DNA of 24,383 nucleotides from Candidatus Peribacteraceae bacterium (GCA_013140485.1 JABFSS010000122.1:1-24383); one strand, 5' to 3'. Counted from the first letter of the stretch, positions 1-7,452 are shown. A program made the numbers and translations. The notes: generated by a model from the sequence alone, not told the origin.

Positions 1-1523
1 GCTTTAAGGTGTTCGTGCAGAAGCTCGATCCGTATTTGAACGTGGATCCGGGAACGATGAGTCCGTTTCAGCATGGCGAAGTGTTCGTGACGGATGATGG
101 TGCTGAGACTGATCTTGATCTTGGACACTACGAGAGATTCATCGACGAACCGATGAGCAGGCTCAGCACGGTGACGACCGGACAGATTTATCAGGAAGTA
201 TTGGGGAAGGAACGGCATGGCGAATTTTTGGGAAAGACGATCCAGGTGGTTCCCCACATCACCAACGCCATCAAGAACAGGATCACGGAGGCCGCGGAAA
301 AATCCGGCGCCGACATCATGCTGATCGAAATCGGCGGAACGGTCGGCGACATTGAAGGCGAGCCGTTTCTGGAGGCCGTGCGCCAGATGCGCCACGAAAT
401 GGGCCCCGCACGCGTGTTCCACGTGCACCTGACGCTGCTCCCCTACTTGGCGGCAAGCAAAGAACTGAAGACGAAGCCCACGCAGCTCTCGGTGCGAGAT
501 CTGCGGCGCGGAGGCCTGGACCCCGACATGATCCTGGCCCGCGCGGATCAGAAGATTTCCAGCGAACTCCTCGATAAGATCAGCCACTTCTGCGGAGTAG
601 ATAGACGCGCGGTGATTCCCGCCCCCACGGTTCAATCGATATACGACGTGCCGCAGAATTTCCAAGCGTACGACATGGCGGAGATCATCTGCGACAAGCT
701 AGGTCTCGGGAAGGTGAAGCCGGACATGCGCGAATGGGAGAAGGGCATGCAGCGCCATGACGCAGCAAAAGGAAAAGTGAAGATCGCACTCGTCGGCAAG
801 TACACGGGGCTCGATGACGCGTATTTGAGCCAGATCGAATCGATCAAGACGGCCGCCGTGTTCGAGAAGCGCCATGCGGAGATCGTCTGGATCGATTCGG
901 AGAAGCTCGAGAAGAAAGACGCCGACGTCTGGAAGAAATTGAAGGAATGCGACGGCATCATCGTCTCCAGCGGCTTCGGTGGCAGAGGCATCGAGGGGAA
1001 AATCGCGGCGGCGCACTACGCGCGGACGGAAAAAGTCCCCTACCTCGGCCTCTGCCTGGGTTCGCAGATCATGACCATCGAATTTGCGCGCGCGATGCTC
1101 GGCGATCCCAAAATCACGAGTGAGGAATTCGACGAGCAGGGAAAATTGAGCAAAGACCAGTACGTTGTGCACTTCCTTCCCGGCCAATATAAGGAACGCA
1201 GCAAGGGCGGGACGCTGCGCTTAGGAGCGTATCCGTGCAAACTGAAGCCCGGCACAAAGGCATATGCGGCATATGGGGAGAAACTCATCTCTGAGCGACA
1301 TCGTCATCGGTATGAGTTCAACAATGCGTTCCGCAAGAAGCTGGAGGAGAAAGGCCTGATCATCTCGGGTGATTCGCCGAAGGGCGACCTGATGGAGATC
1401 GTCGAACTCAAGGATCATCCCTTCATGGTCGGCAGCCAGTTTCATCCGGAATTCAAAAGCAGGCCGCACCGTCCGCATCCGTTGTTCGCGGCGTTCATGA
1501 AGGCGGTTGTTACAAGTAAGTAA
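1..1523 (+). CDS. pyrG: CTP synthase (glutamine-hydrolysing), 5' end cut by window
   Basis: It makes CTP from UTP, ATP and glutamine in the cytoplasm, the last step of de novo pyrimidine nucleotide synthesis. The frame is open to the left edge; compared with E. coli PyrG about 35-40 N-terminal residues, including the P-loop, lie outside. The synthetase domain is unmistakable (KLDPYLNVDPGTMSP, EDGAETDLDLGHYERF-like, GGTVGDIEGEPF, KTKPTQ). The C-terminal class I glutamine amidotransferase domain has the nucleophile Cys in GLCLGSQ (codon 1053-1055), the GTLRLG motif, HRHRYEFNN and the His-Glu pair in QFHPEF. The usual PGGFG oxyanion strand reads SSGFG. The gene overlaps the convergent TauE gene by 14 nt. 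Together with pyrD and pyrK downstream it gives the region a pyrimidine theme, though it is on a separate transcription unit. Confidence 0.97.
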   Translation, partial: FKVFVQKLDPYLNVDPGTMSPFQHGEVFVTDDGAETDLDLGHYERFIDEPMSRLSTVTTGQIYQEVLGKERHGEFLGKTIQVVPHITNAIKNRITEAAEKSGADIMLIEIGGTVGDIEGEPFLEAVRQMRHEMGPARVFHVHLTLLPYLAASKELKTKPTQLSVRDLRRGGLDPDMILARADQKISSELLDKISHFCGVDRRAVIPAPTVQSIYDVPQNFQAYDMAEIICDKLGLGKVKPDMREWEKGMQRHDAAKGKVKIALVGKYTGLDDAYLSQIESIKTAAVFEKRHAEIVWIDSEKLEKKDADVWKKLKECDGIIVSSGFGGRGIEGKIAAAHYARTEKVPYLGLCLGSQIMTIEFARAMLGDPKITSEEFDEQGKLSKDQYVVHFLPGQYKERSKGGTLRLGAYPCKLKPGTKAYAAYGEKLISERHRHRYEFNNAFRKKLEEKGLIISGDSPKGDLMEIVELKDHPFMVGSQFHPEFKSRPHRPHPLFAAFMKAVVTSK

Positions 1524-2274
1524 TGTAATCAAACAGCAACTTCCCAACCGATGCGACCACGACGACCATGAGGAGAATTTTCACGTACCGATTCCCCGCT
1601 TTCGCCGCCACGCGGGTTCCAACCCATGCCCCAATGCCGAATCCGATGCTGAGTGCGATCGCGTAATCCCATTGGATGAATCCATGGTAGAAAAAGATCA
1701 GACCGGATGCAGTCGATGAGATGGCACCGACCACTTTCCCCATCGCCGAGCTTTGAAGGAGGGTGTAACCGAAAGCCACGAGCACGAGAATGATCAGCGT
1801 GCCGAAGGTGAAACCGAAGAGACCTGCATAAAGTCCGGAAAACATCGCGGTGACTGCGAGCAGGACGATGTGGCGTTGCCGTGCGGGATGCTCCTGCAAC
1901 CCCCATTGCTTCTTCATGAAGAGAAAGATCGTCGTCGTCAGAATAATCATCGCCAGCAGAAGACGCAGCGCTTGGTCGCTGAGGTCTGCGCTCACTATCG
2001 CGCCAACCGTACTGCCGACTGCGGCGCAACATCCAAGCAGAATTCCCCTCTTCAGAAGCGGCGTAGTCAGTACTCTCTCACGCCGATACCGAATCGCGCT
2101 GATCAATTCGAGCACGATTGCCGCCGGCCGCGTCGTGCCGATGGCCGCATGGGGAGATAAACCGAGTAACAAAAGAATTGGGAGACTCACGAGTCCGGCA
2201 GAACCCACCGCGGAACCGAAGAAGCCTCCGATGAAGCCTCCGACAATGAGAAGTGGAAGAGCGAAAAAACTCAC
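1510..2274 (-). CDS. TauE/SafE family membrane permease
   Basis: A polytopic inner-membrane protein of the sulfite exporter TauE/SafE (formerly DUF81) family, about 254 residues with roughly eight predicted helices. The Gly-rich opening (GGFIGGFFGSAVGSAG) and the second, C-terminal copy (FSGLYAGLFGFTFGTL) are the two inverted halves typical of the family; PHAAIGTTRPAA fits the conserved loop. Family members move sulfur oxyanions or organosulfonates, but the substrate here cannot be read. I place the start at the GTG at 2274 rather than at a further upstream ATG at 2343, because a TACCCT box ends exactly six bases upstream of it, and the longer version would translate a repeat hairpin. It converges on pyrG with a 14-nt overlap. 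Confidence 0.88.
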   Translation of the reverse strand: MSFFALPLLIVGGFIGGFFGSAVGSAGLVSLPILLLLGLSPHAAIGTTRPAAIVLELISAIRYRRERVLTTPLLKRGILLGCCAAVGSTVGAIVSADLSDQALRLLLAMIILTTTIFLFMKKQWGLQEHPARQRHIVLLAVTAMFSGLYAGLFGFTFGTLIILVLVAFGYTLLQSSAMGKVVGAISSTASGLIFFYHGFIQWDYAIALSIGFGIGAWVGTRVAAKAGNRYVKILLMVVVVASVGKLLFDYITYL

Positions 2275-2280
2275 GGGAGA

Positions 2281-2286
2281 AGGGTA
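2281..2286 (-). promoter_or_regulatory. -10 box for leaderless TauE gene
   Basis: TACCCT on the minus strand, followed by six bases and the GTG start at 2274. This spacing would put the transcript start on the first base of the start codon. There is no Shine-Dalgarno sequence. The same spacing is seen in front of several other genes in this window. Confidence 0.5.
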
Positions 2287-2292
2287 GCAGAC

Positions 2293-2338
2293 ATCCCTCG
2301 TACGCTCGTCCGCCCGAGGCGGACGAGCTACTCGGGAT
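2293..2338 (-). repeat. REP-like hairpin A
   Basis: Imperfect hairpin. Read on the minus strand it has outer arm ATCCC, then GAGTAG, an inner stem CTCGTCCGC, a five-base loop, the returning stem, CGTACGA and GGGAT. It is one of four copies that share the GAGTAG/CGTAC(C)GA element but differ in stem sequence. GTAG directly at the 5' foot of a hairpin is the hallmark of REP elements recognised by TnpA-REP (RAYT) transposases. Confidence 0.75.
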
Positions 2339-2360
2339 GACAAAGCGTTTCATAGAACAA

Positions 2361-2398
2361 CGCCTCGGTACGCTCCGCTGCAGCGGAGCTACTCGGCG
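2361..2398 (-). repeat. REP-like hairpin B
   Basis: Second copy in the same orientation as A. Outer arms are CGCC/GGCG, the inner stem is the palindrome CTCCGCTGCAGCGGAG, and the shared element reads GAGTAG on one side and CGTACCGA on the other. Outer and inner stems both differ from copy A yet remain self-complementary. Confidence 0.75.
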
Positions 2399-2414
2399 AT
2401 AATGCTTCGAAGGG

Positions 2415-2485
2415 CTCCGAGTAGAAAACCGCCGCCTGCCCACCGTAGCTTTAGCGAAGGCGGGAGCGGTTTTCGTACCGAGGAG
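2415..2485 (+). repeat. REP-like hairpin C
   Basis: Third copy, opposite orientation to A and B. Outer arms are CTCC/GGAG, the shared element GAGTAG/CGTACCGA, and the inner stem AAAACCGC/GCGGTTTT. Its loop is longer and holds a further Pu/Py-balanced inverted repeat with CCGCCT and AGGCGG arms around CGTAGCTTTAGCG. Confidence 0.75.
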
Positions 2486-2507
2486 TTTTGATGACTACGG
2501 CTTTGTC

Positions 2508-2548
2508 ATCCCGAGTAGAAATTGCCGCAGCAATTTCGTACGAGGGAT
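2508..2548 (+). repeat. REP-like hairpin D
   Basis: Fourth copy, same orientation as C. Outer arms are ATCCC/GGGAT, the shared element GAGTAG/CGTACGA and the inner stem AAATTGC/GCAATTT with a CGCA loop. It ends about 28 bases before the start of the ABC ATPase gene. A GTCATCCCGAG... start is like the dispersed palindromes seen in many bacterial genomes. Confidence 0.75.
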
Positions 2549-2564
2549 GGTTTGGTGTGTGTTG

Positions 2565-2570
2565 TATGCT
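2565..2570 (+). promoter_or_regulatory. -10 box for leaderless ABC ATPase gene
   Basis: TATGCT followed by exactly six bases and ATG at 2577. It supports 2577 as the start over the ATG at 2547, which lies inside the 3' arm of a repeat hairpin. Confidence 0.55.
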
Positions 2571-2576
2571 ATTCGC

Positions 2577-3311
2577 ATGCCATTGCTCTCCGTCTCCCAC
2601 CTCTCCCTGACCCTCAACGCCCAACAAATTCTGAAGAACGTGACCTTCTCCGTCGACCAGGGCGAGGTCGTCGGGCTGATCGGACCCAACGGCTCGGGCA
2701 AGACGACTCTCTTCAACGTGCTCTCGGGATTTTTGAAGCCGACGGACGGATCGATTCATCTGCGCGACGCCGATATCACGTCCGTCTCCCCTGCCCAACG
2801 CGCGAAGCTGGGGATCGGACGCGTATTCCAGAACTTCGGCATCTTCCGCGAGATGACGCTGGAGGAAAACGTACTCGTCGCTCTCGAAGCGCTGCCGAAA
2901 GAACAGCGGATGCTGCTCGGAAATATCAAAGACGTCGTGAAAGGAACGCTCGACATGGTCGGACTGAGCCAGCATGCGAAAAAGAAGGCCGGTTCGCTCA
3001 GCGGAGGACAGATGCGACTGCTCGAAATCGCCCGAACGTTGAAATCCGGCAAAGAACTCTTCCTCTTGGATGAACCGACGGCCGGAGTCAGCCCGAAGAT
3101 GACGAAACAAGTGGCGGAGTTAATCGCGGAATTGAAGAAGGAAGGCAAAACCGTCCTCATCATCGAGCACGACCTGCCCTTCATCTCCCAGATCTGTGAT
3201 CGAGTGATGGTGCTGGATCTGGGCGAAGTGGTCCTGAATGGAAAACCGAAGGAGATTAAGCACGATAAAAAGCTACAAGAAATCTACTTCGGGGCGGATC
3301 CCACGGCCTAA
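2577..3311 (+). CDS. livG: LIV-type ABC transporter ATP-binding protein (LivG-like)
   Basis: ATPase subunit of a branched-chain-amino-acid-type (HAAT) uptake transporter, 244 residues. Walker A is GPNGSGKT (residues 36-43), followed by the LivG-type Q-loop region GRVFQNFGIFREMTLEENV, signature LSGGQMRLLEIAR, Walker B LFLLDEPTAGVSP and the H-loop IIEHD. It is the first gene of a block with binding protein, two permeases, pyrD and pyrK on the same strand. LIV systems usually have two ATPases (LivG and LivF); no LivF gene is in this window, so this protein may act as a homodimer or pair with one encoded elsewhere. The sequence resembles LivG more than LivF. The substrate is not determined by sequence. 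Confidence 0.92.
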   Translation: MPLLSVSHLSLTLNAQQILKNVTFSVDQGEVVGLIGPNGSGKTTLFNVLSGFLKPTDGSIHLRDADITSVSPAQRAKLGIGRVFQNFGIFREMTLEENVLVALEALPKEQRMLLGNIKDVVKGTLDMVGLSQHAKKKAGSLSGGQMRLLEIARTLKSGKELFLLDEPTAGVSPKMTKQVAELIAELKKEGKTVLIIEHDLPFISQICDRVMVLDLGEVVLNGKPKEIKHDKKLQEIYFGADPTA

Positions 3312-3319
3312 GCATGAAT

Positions 3320-3349
3320 GTCAGCTCAGACGTCGACGTCTGAGCTGAC
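3320..3349. repeat. Perfect 30-bp palindrome
   Basis: Two perfect 15-bp arms without a loop, centred on GTC/GAC between 3334 and 3335. It lies nine bases after the ATPase stop codon. No T-tract follows on either side, so it is not a standard intrinsic terminator. It could be an RNA-processing or stabilising hairpin, a protein-binding site, or a dispersed repeat copy. Confidence 0.8.
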
Positions 3350-3384
3350 GCCCGATTGACTACACCTCGTACTCAAGAAACTCT

Positions 3385-3414
3385 TTGACAGAGCCATAAT
3401 CCCAAAGGCAAAGT
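3385..3414 (+). promoter_or_regulatory. Possible promoter for the binding-protein gene
   Basis: A consensus TTGACA (3385-3390) is followed after 18 bases by CAAAGT (3409-3414). This predicts a short, pyrimidine-rich leader of about 20 bases before the ATG at 3440. The -35 is perfect but the -10 is weak, so the call is tentative. Confidence 0.4.
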
Positions 3415-3439
3415 TGAGAGGAATCTTTCCCCCTCTTCT

Positions 3440-4552
3440 ATGAAGCGTCCCCTCGCTCTCCTCTCTCTCGCAGCCCTCGCGCTCACGGCCTGCCAGCCGG
3501 CAGGCGGAAGCACGATTAAAATCGGCTTCCTCGGTCCGTTAACCGGCGACATCGCCGCTCTCGGCAAAGACATGCTCAACGGCATCACGATGGCCATTGA
3601 TGACGTGAATGCAAAAGGAGGAGTGAGCGGCAAGAAGATCGAGCTCGTCACCGAAGACGCCAAGTGCACCGGCGCCGAAGCGGCAAACGGGGCGCAGAAG
3701 CTCGTGAACGTCGACAAGGTCATCGCCATCATCGGCGGATTCTGCAGCGGTGAGACACTCGCAGCAGCACCGATTACTGAAGCCGGAAAGGTCCTCCTCT
3801 TCTCTCCCGGCAGCAGCAGCCCCGACGTGACGAAAGCGGGCAGTTTCGTCTTCCGCAACTTCCCGAGCGACGCGCTCAAGACCATCGCCATGGCGAAGTA
3901 CTTCAATGAATCCGGATACAAGACGATGGCGATCATCACCGAGAACACCGACTACGCCACCGCACAGCGCGACGCGCTCCTCAAGAACTTCGGCGCGGAC
4001 AAGACTGTCTTCAACGAAGCGGTCGAGCCCGGCACCAAGGATTACCGCTCGCTCATCACGCGATTGAAGAGCATGGACTTCGACGTCTTTGTTCCCAACG
4101 GCCAGTCGGACTCCACCAACGCCGCGATGATCCAGCAGTTCCGCGAGGCGGGGCTGACGCAGCCGATCGTCGGCACCGACACGACGGACTCGCAGGTGGT
4201 CATCGACATTGCGAAGGACGCCGCGGAAGGAGTCCACATGGTGAATGTCCCGACCTCTGGCGAAGGAAAAACGTTTGAAACGGATTTCACGGCAAAATAC
4301 GGCAAGCCTCTCTCCTCGATTGCGTGGGCGGCCCACTCGTATGATGCCGCGGGAGTGCTGATCGAAGCGCTGAAGAGCGGCGCGGTGGACGGTGAGGCGC
4401 TGCGGCAGTACTTCGACGCCATGAAGGAGTACACGGGCGTCATCGGTACGTTCCACTTCGATGAAAACGGCGACGTCGTGGGCATTCCCTTTGTGCTCAA
4501 GACGATCTCCGGCGGCAAGATCTCGACGGTGAAGCCGATTCCGATTGACTGA
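3440..4552 (+). CDS. livK: LIV-type periplasmic-binding lipoprotein
   Basis: Substrate-binding component of the ABC uptake system, 370 residues. It has a lipoprotein signal peptide with lipobox LTAC (Cys18), followed by the type I periplasmic-binding fold typical of LivJ/LivK and amide/urea receptors: IKIGFLGPLTGDIAALGKDMLNG, NAKGGVSGKKIELV, IIGGFCSGETLAAAPI, NTDYA, PGTKDY. Anchoring to the outer leaflet would keep it near the LivH/LivM pore. No Shine-Dalgarno sequence is present; the start follows a C/T-rich leader. Related receptors bind branched-chain or other amino acids, urea, short amides or aromatic acids. Sequence by eye does not decide among these; the pyrimidine gene neighbours make a nucleobase-related ligand worth testing. 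Confidence 0.92.
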   Translation: MKRPLALLSLAALALTACQPAGGSTIKIGFLGPLTGDIAALGKDMLNGITMAIDDVNAKGGVSGKKIELVTEDAKCTGAEAANGAQKLVNVDKVIAIIGGFCSGETLAAAPITEAGKVLLFSPGSSSPDVTKAGSFVFRNFPSDALKTIAMAKYFNESGYKTMAIITENTDYATAQRDALLKNFGADKTVFNEAVEPGTKDYRSLITRLKSMDFDVFVPNGQSDSTNAAMIQQFREAGLTQPIVGTDTTDSQVVIDIAKDAAEGVHMVNVPTSGEGKTFETDFTAKYGKPLSSIAWAAHSYDAAGVLIEALKSGAVDGEALRQYFDAMKEYTGVIGTFHFDENGDVVGIPFVLKTISGGKISTVKPIPID

Positions 4553-4567
4553 CGTTGATGAACGGAC

Positions 4568-4612
4568 ACCGCCTCGCAGCGTCCTGAGTACAGAAGGACG
4601 GTGCGGGGCGGT
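4568..4612 (+). terminator. Strong hairpin between binding-protein and permease genes
   Basis: Arms ACCGCC-T-CGCA-G-CGTCCT and AGGACG-G-TGCG-G-GGCGGT pair over 18 positions with one wobble and one G-G mismatch, around a nine-base loop. Only TTT follows before G, so it is a weak terminator at best. Its place between binding protein and permeases fits the common case of a hairpin that stabilises or attenuates, allowing more binding protein than permease. Confidence 0.6.
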
Positions 4613-4624
4613 TTGCAAAAGATG

Positions 4625-4630
4625 TATGAT
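4625..4630 (+). promoter_or_regulatory. Possible -10 box upstream of livH
   Basis: TATGAT, 12 bases before the ATG at 4643. It would give a leader of about six bases. No clear -35 is visible. It may restart transcription after the hairpin at 4568-4612. Confidence 0.35.
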
Positions 4631-4642
4631 GCATGAAGCGTT

Positions 4643-5521
4643 ATGCAGCTTTTGATAAATGGATTGGTCGCAGGCTCTCTCGCCGCTCTGATGGCCGGCG
4701 GGCTGTCGTTGGTCTATGGCGTGCTCGGCATCTTCAACCTGGCGCTCGGACAGCTCGCGCTCGTCGGCGGCATGACCACGTGGTGGCTCCACCAGCAGAT
4801 GGAGTTACCGCTCATGGTGAGTATTCTCGGCGGGCTGTTCGTCGGAGGAATCGTTACATGGCTGACGTTCGAGATTGCCGTCGCCCCGTTCTACCGCCGC
4901 GACCGGTTTCTGCCGCTCGTGACGACCATCGCCTGGAGCATGATTCTTGATGCGCTGATTTTGCTCGGCTTTCAGGAATATCCGCGGAGCATCCTGACGG
5001 GTTCCAAGCATTATGTGGAAATGGGATCTGCGCGGTTCAGCTTGGAGCAAGTCTGTCTCGTCGCCGCGACGCTGATCTTTGTCAGCGGCGTCGCATGGAT
5101 GCTGCACTCGACGTCCTTTGGGCGGAAAATCCGGGCGACGGTCCAGCATGCGGATGCCGCGCGCAGTTTGGGGATCTCATCGTCACTGCTGCACCGCATC
5201 GTCTTCATCGCGAGCGGCGTTCTCGCCGCCTGCGGAGGGATCTACGTCGGCATCGACCAGAACATCAGCCCGACGCTCGCGTTCCCCATCACCATCAAGG
5301 CCTACGCGGCGCTGATCGCGGGAGGGAAAGACAACTTCTGGGGCACGATCGCTGCTGCGTACCTCATCGCCATGATCGAACAGCTCGCCGTGGGCACGCC
5401 GTGGTTCTTTGGACAGTACATTTCGGCGGGCTACCAGAGCAGCATCGCTTTGATCTTCATCATCGGCGTGCTGTTGATCCGGCCGAGCGGCCTCTTTTCC
5501 AGGACCGCGCGGACCGCGTAA
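4643..5521 (+). CDS. livH: LIV-type ABC transporter permease (LivH-like)
   Basis: First inner-membrane pore subunit, 292 residues, mostly hydrophobic. It opens with the LivH pattern LLINGLVAGSLAALMAGGLSLVYGVLGIFNLA-like (positions 3-34) and carries the cytoplasmic coupling loop FGRKIRATVQHADAARSLGI near residues 158-177, which contacts the ATPase. It ends with an IRPSGLF motif common in the family. The next gene, livM, begins nine bases after its stop codon, so the two are translated from one mRNA. Confidence 0.92.
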   Translation: MQLLINGLVAGSLAALMAGGLSLVYGVLGIFNLALGQLALVGGMTTWWLHQQMELPLMVSILGGLFVGGIVTWLTFEIAVAPFYRRDRFLPLVTTIAWSMILDALILLGFQEYPRSILTGSKHYVEMGSARFSLEQVCLVAATLIFVSGVAWMLHSTSFGRKIRATVQHADAARSLGISSSLLHRIVFIASGVLAACGGIYVGIDQNISPTLAFPITIKAYAALIAGGKDNFWGTIAAAYLIAMIEQLAVGTPWFFGQYISAGYQSSIALIFIIGVLLIRPSGLFSRTARTA

Positions 5522-5530
5522 TCCCCTGCC

Positions 5531-6409
5531 ATGCTCTCGTGCCTTCTCCCCACCGGCAATTACGCACTGCATCTCCTCGCGATCACCTCGATGACGATGG
5601 TGCACGTGCTCGGGTACAACGTGATCTTTGGCAAAGGGAAGATTCTGCACTTCGGGCCCATCGCGGTTTCCCTCGCCTCGGGGTACGGCACGTTCGTGAC
5701 GCTGACGTGGACGGGGAGTTACTTGCTGGCCGTTCCCATCGGAATCGCGATGGCCGTGCTTCTTTCACTGCTCTTCACCTGGCTCTCGCTGCGCCTTGAA
5801 CCCGACGGCCTGGGCATCCTGACTATCGCGATGCATCAAATCGTCCTGACGGTCGTGCTCAACTGGACGCCGGTGACTCGCGGAGCACTCGGACTGCCGC
5901 AGATTCCGCGCATGCCGTGGCTGCAGAGCAATGTCGCGCTGACCTCCGCAGTCGTTCTTGTCGCCACCGCGTGGTTCTTTCTGATGCTGCTCTTCGAACG
6001 CAGCACGTACGGACGTCAACTGCAGGCGCTGGCCGAACACGAATGGTACGCCAAAGCGCTCGGTATCAACCGCCCGCGCCTCTACTTGATCGCCTTCCTC
6101 ATCGGCGGCATCGGGGCGTTTATCACCAACCTCTTCTATCACCAGTACCTCTACTTGGTGCACCCAAGCGACTTCCTGTTCCCCGTTCTGATCTTTTACG
6201 TGATGATCATCGTCGCCGGAAAACCGGGCAGCACGATGGGAGTGGCGCTCTCGACGATCCTGCTGATCTTCCTGCGCGAAGAACTGCGCTGTTTACCGAT
6301 TGCCGCGTCCGTCCTGGGGCCCCTTCGTATGATGCTCTTCGGCATAATTCTCCTCGCGGCAGTGTGGTACAGAAGAGACTCACTGTTCCCAAAGAAGAGA
6401 ACGATATAG
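5531..6409 (+). CDS. livM: LIV-type ABC transporter permease (LivM-like)
   Basis: Second pore subunit, 292 residues with about eight to nine hydrophobic segments. It shows LivM features: VLGYNVIFGKGKILHFGPIA near the N-terminus and the coupling loop YGRQLQALAEHEWYAKALGI. It ends at 6409 and pyrD begins 11 bases later, strong evidence for co-transcription with the dihydroorotate dehydrogenase genes. No Shine-Dalgarno sequence precedes either gene. LivM proteins often lack strict sequence identity, so the assignment rests on the combination with LivH and the ATPase. Confidence 0.9.
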   Translation: MLSCLLPTGNYALHLLAITSMTMVHVLGYNVIFGKGKILHFGPIAVSLASGYGTFVTLTWTGSYLLAVPIGIAMAVLLSLLFTWLSLRLEPDGLGILTIAMHQIVLTVVLNWTPVTRGALGLPQIPRMPWLQSNVALTSAVVLVATAWFFLMLLFERSTYGRQLQALAEHEWYAKALGINRPRLYLIAFLIGGIGAFITNLFYHQYLYLVHPSDFLFPVLIFYVMIIVAGKPGSTMGVALSTILLIFLREELRCLPIAASVLGPLRMMLFGIILLAAVWYRRDSLFPKKRTI

Positions 6410-6420
6410 AATTCACTCCG

Positions 6421-7416
6421 ATGAATCTTTCGCAAACCATCCTCGGGGTCCAGTTTGAGAACCCGACCGTGCTTGCCTCGGGAATCATGGGCGTCACCGC
6501 CGGCAGTTGGAGATTGGTCGCGAGTCACGGCGCGGGAGGAATCACGACCAAGTCGCTGTGGCTGAAGGAACACAAAGGCCACCCCAATCCGACGATCATT
6601 TCGACGGAACATTGGACATTGAACGCGGTCGGCGTGCCCGACGCGGGTCCGGAAAAGGCGCGGGAGGAGATCAGCGACTTCTTGCAGGACAAACCCGTCC
6701 CGCTGATCGCAAACATCATCGCGGAGAGCGTCGAGAATTTCGCCAAAACCGCCGAGTCGATCCTGCCGTTGCATCCCGACTTCATCGAAGTGAACATCAG
6801 CTGCCCAAATGTGGAAGATGAATTCGGCAAACCGTTCGCCTGCTCGGCTCCCGACGCGGCCGCAGTCACGAAAGCGGTCAAGAAAGTAAGTAAAGGCACA
6901 CCGGTCTTCATCAAGCTCTCGCCAAATGTGGATAGCATCGCAAAAATCGCCGAAGCGTGCGCAAAAGCGGGCGCCGACGGCTTCACGGTGATCAATACCG
7001 TCGGTCCGGGCATGGCGATTGATCTGCGCTCGCGCATGCCGATCCTCGCGAACAAAGTCGGTGGGCTCTCTGGGCCCGGCATCAAACCGATAGCGGTGAA
7101 GTGCATTGCTGATGTGTACGCCGCCACCGGCGGCAGACTACCCATCATCGGCACGGGCGGCGTCTACACCGGCGAAGACGCGATTGAATTGATGTTGGCC
7201 GGAGCATCCTTGATCGGCATCGGGACCGCCCTGGGCGACCGCGGCCTCGACGTCTTCAAGCACGTCTGTGACGAGATCCAAATGTGGTGCACGAACGAGG
7301 GGGTGGATAACGTGGCCGATCTGATCGGCGGAATGCACAAAGTGCTGGCGGGAGTGAAAAGTGAAAAGTTAATAGTGAAAAATGATCGAAAGAATTCTCC
7401 AAAAAGACGCTCGTAA
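6421..7416 (+). CDS. pyrD: Dihydroorotate dehydrogenase, class 1B catalytic subunit
   Basis: It oxidises dihydroorotate to orotate using FMN in the cytoplasm, the fourth step of UMP synthesis, and passes electrons to PyrK. 331 residues. The active-site Cys lies in NISCPN (Cys128), as in class 1 enzymes; class 2 enzymes have Ser there. FMN-site motifs include IKLSPN, INTVGPGMAIDL, NKVGGLSGPGIKPIA and GTGGVYTGEDA. The start at 6421 matches the usual N-terminus; a longer open frame reaching back to 5917 overlaps livM and is spurious. The natural domain seems to end near GGMHKVLA; the last 21 residues are basic and encoded by the 5' arm of an inverted repeat (7360-7379), so the tail was probably rewritten by repeat insertion. 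PyrK follows directly. Confidence 0.95.
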   Translation: MNLSQTILGVQFENPTVLASGIMGVTAGSWRLVASHGAGGITTKSLWLKEHKGHPNPTIISTEHWTLNAVGVPDAGPEKAREEISDFLQDKPVPLIANIIAESVENFAKTAESILPLHPDFIEVNISCPNVEDEFGKPFACSAPDAAAVTKAVKKVSKGTPVFIKLSPNVDSIAKIAEACAKAGADGFTVINTVGPGMAIDLRSRMPILANKVGGLSGPGIKPIAVKCIADVYAATGGRLPIIGTGGVYTGEDAIELMLAGASLIGIGTALGDRGLDVFKHVCDEIQMWCTNEGVDNVADLIGGMHKVLAGVKSEKLIVKNDRKNSPKRRS

Positions 7417-7446
7417 CTTTTCACTGTTCACTATTAACTTTTCACT
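7360..7446. repeat. Inverted repeat with 20-bp perfect arms at the pyrD-pyrK junction
   Basis: Arms at 7360-7379 and 7427-7446 are perfect reverse complements, built on AGTGAAAAGTTAATAGTGAA. An extra AGTGAAAA copy precedes the left arm and a related TTTTCACT follows the loop, so the unit looks like a short GTGAAAA-type repeat. The left arm codes for the C-terminal tail of PyrD; the right arm ends seven bases before the pyrK start. Because pyrK is needed, the hairpin cannot be a complete terminator. Confidence 0.85.
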
Positions 7447-7452
7447 CTTCGC

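Noticed and set aside
3539..4792. A 417-codon open frame on the minus strand
   Set aside because: It is antisense to the clear binding-protein gene, has low-complexity Arg/Asp/Glu/Val composition, and no motif.
5917..6420. A long in-frame extension upstream of pyrD
   Set aside because: It overlaps livM, has no class 1B similarity and pyrD homologs start at the ATG at 6421.
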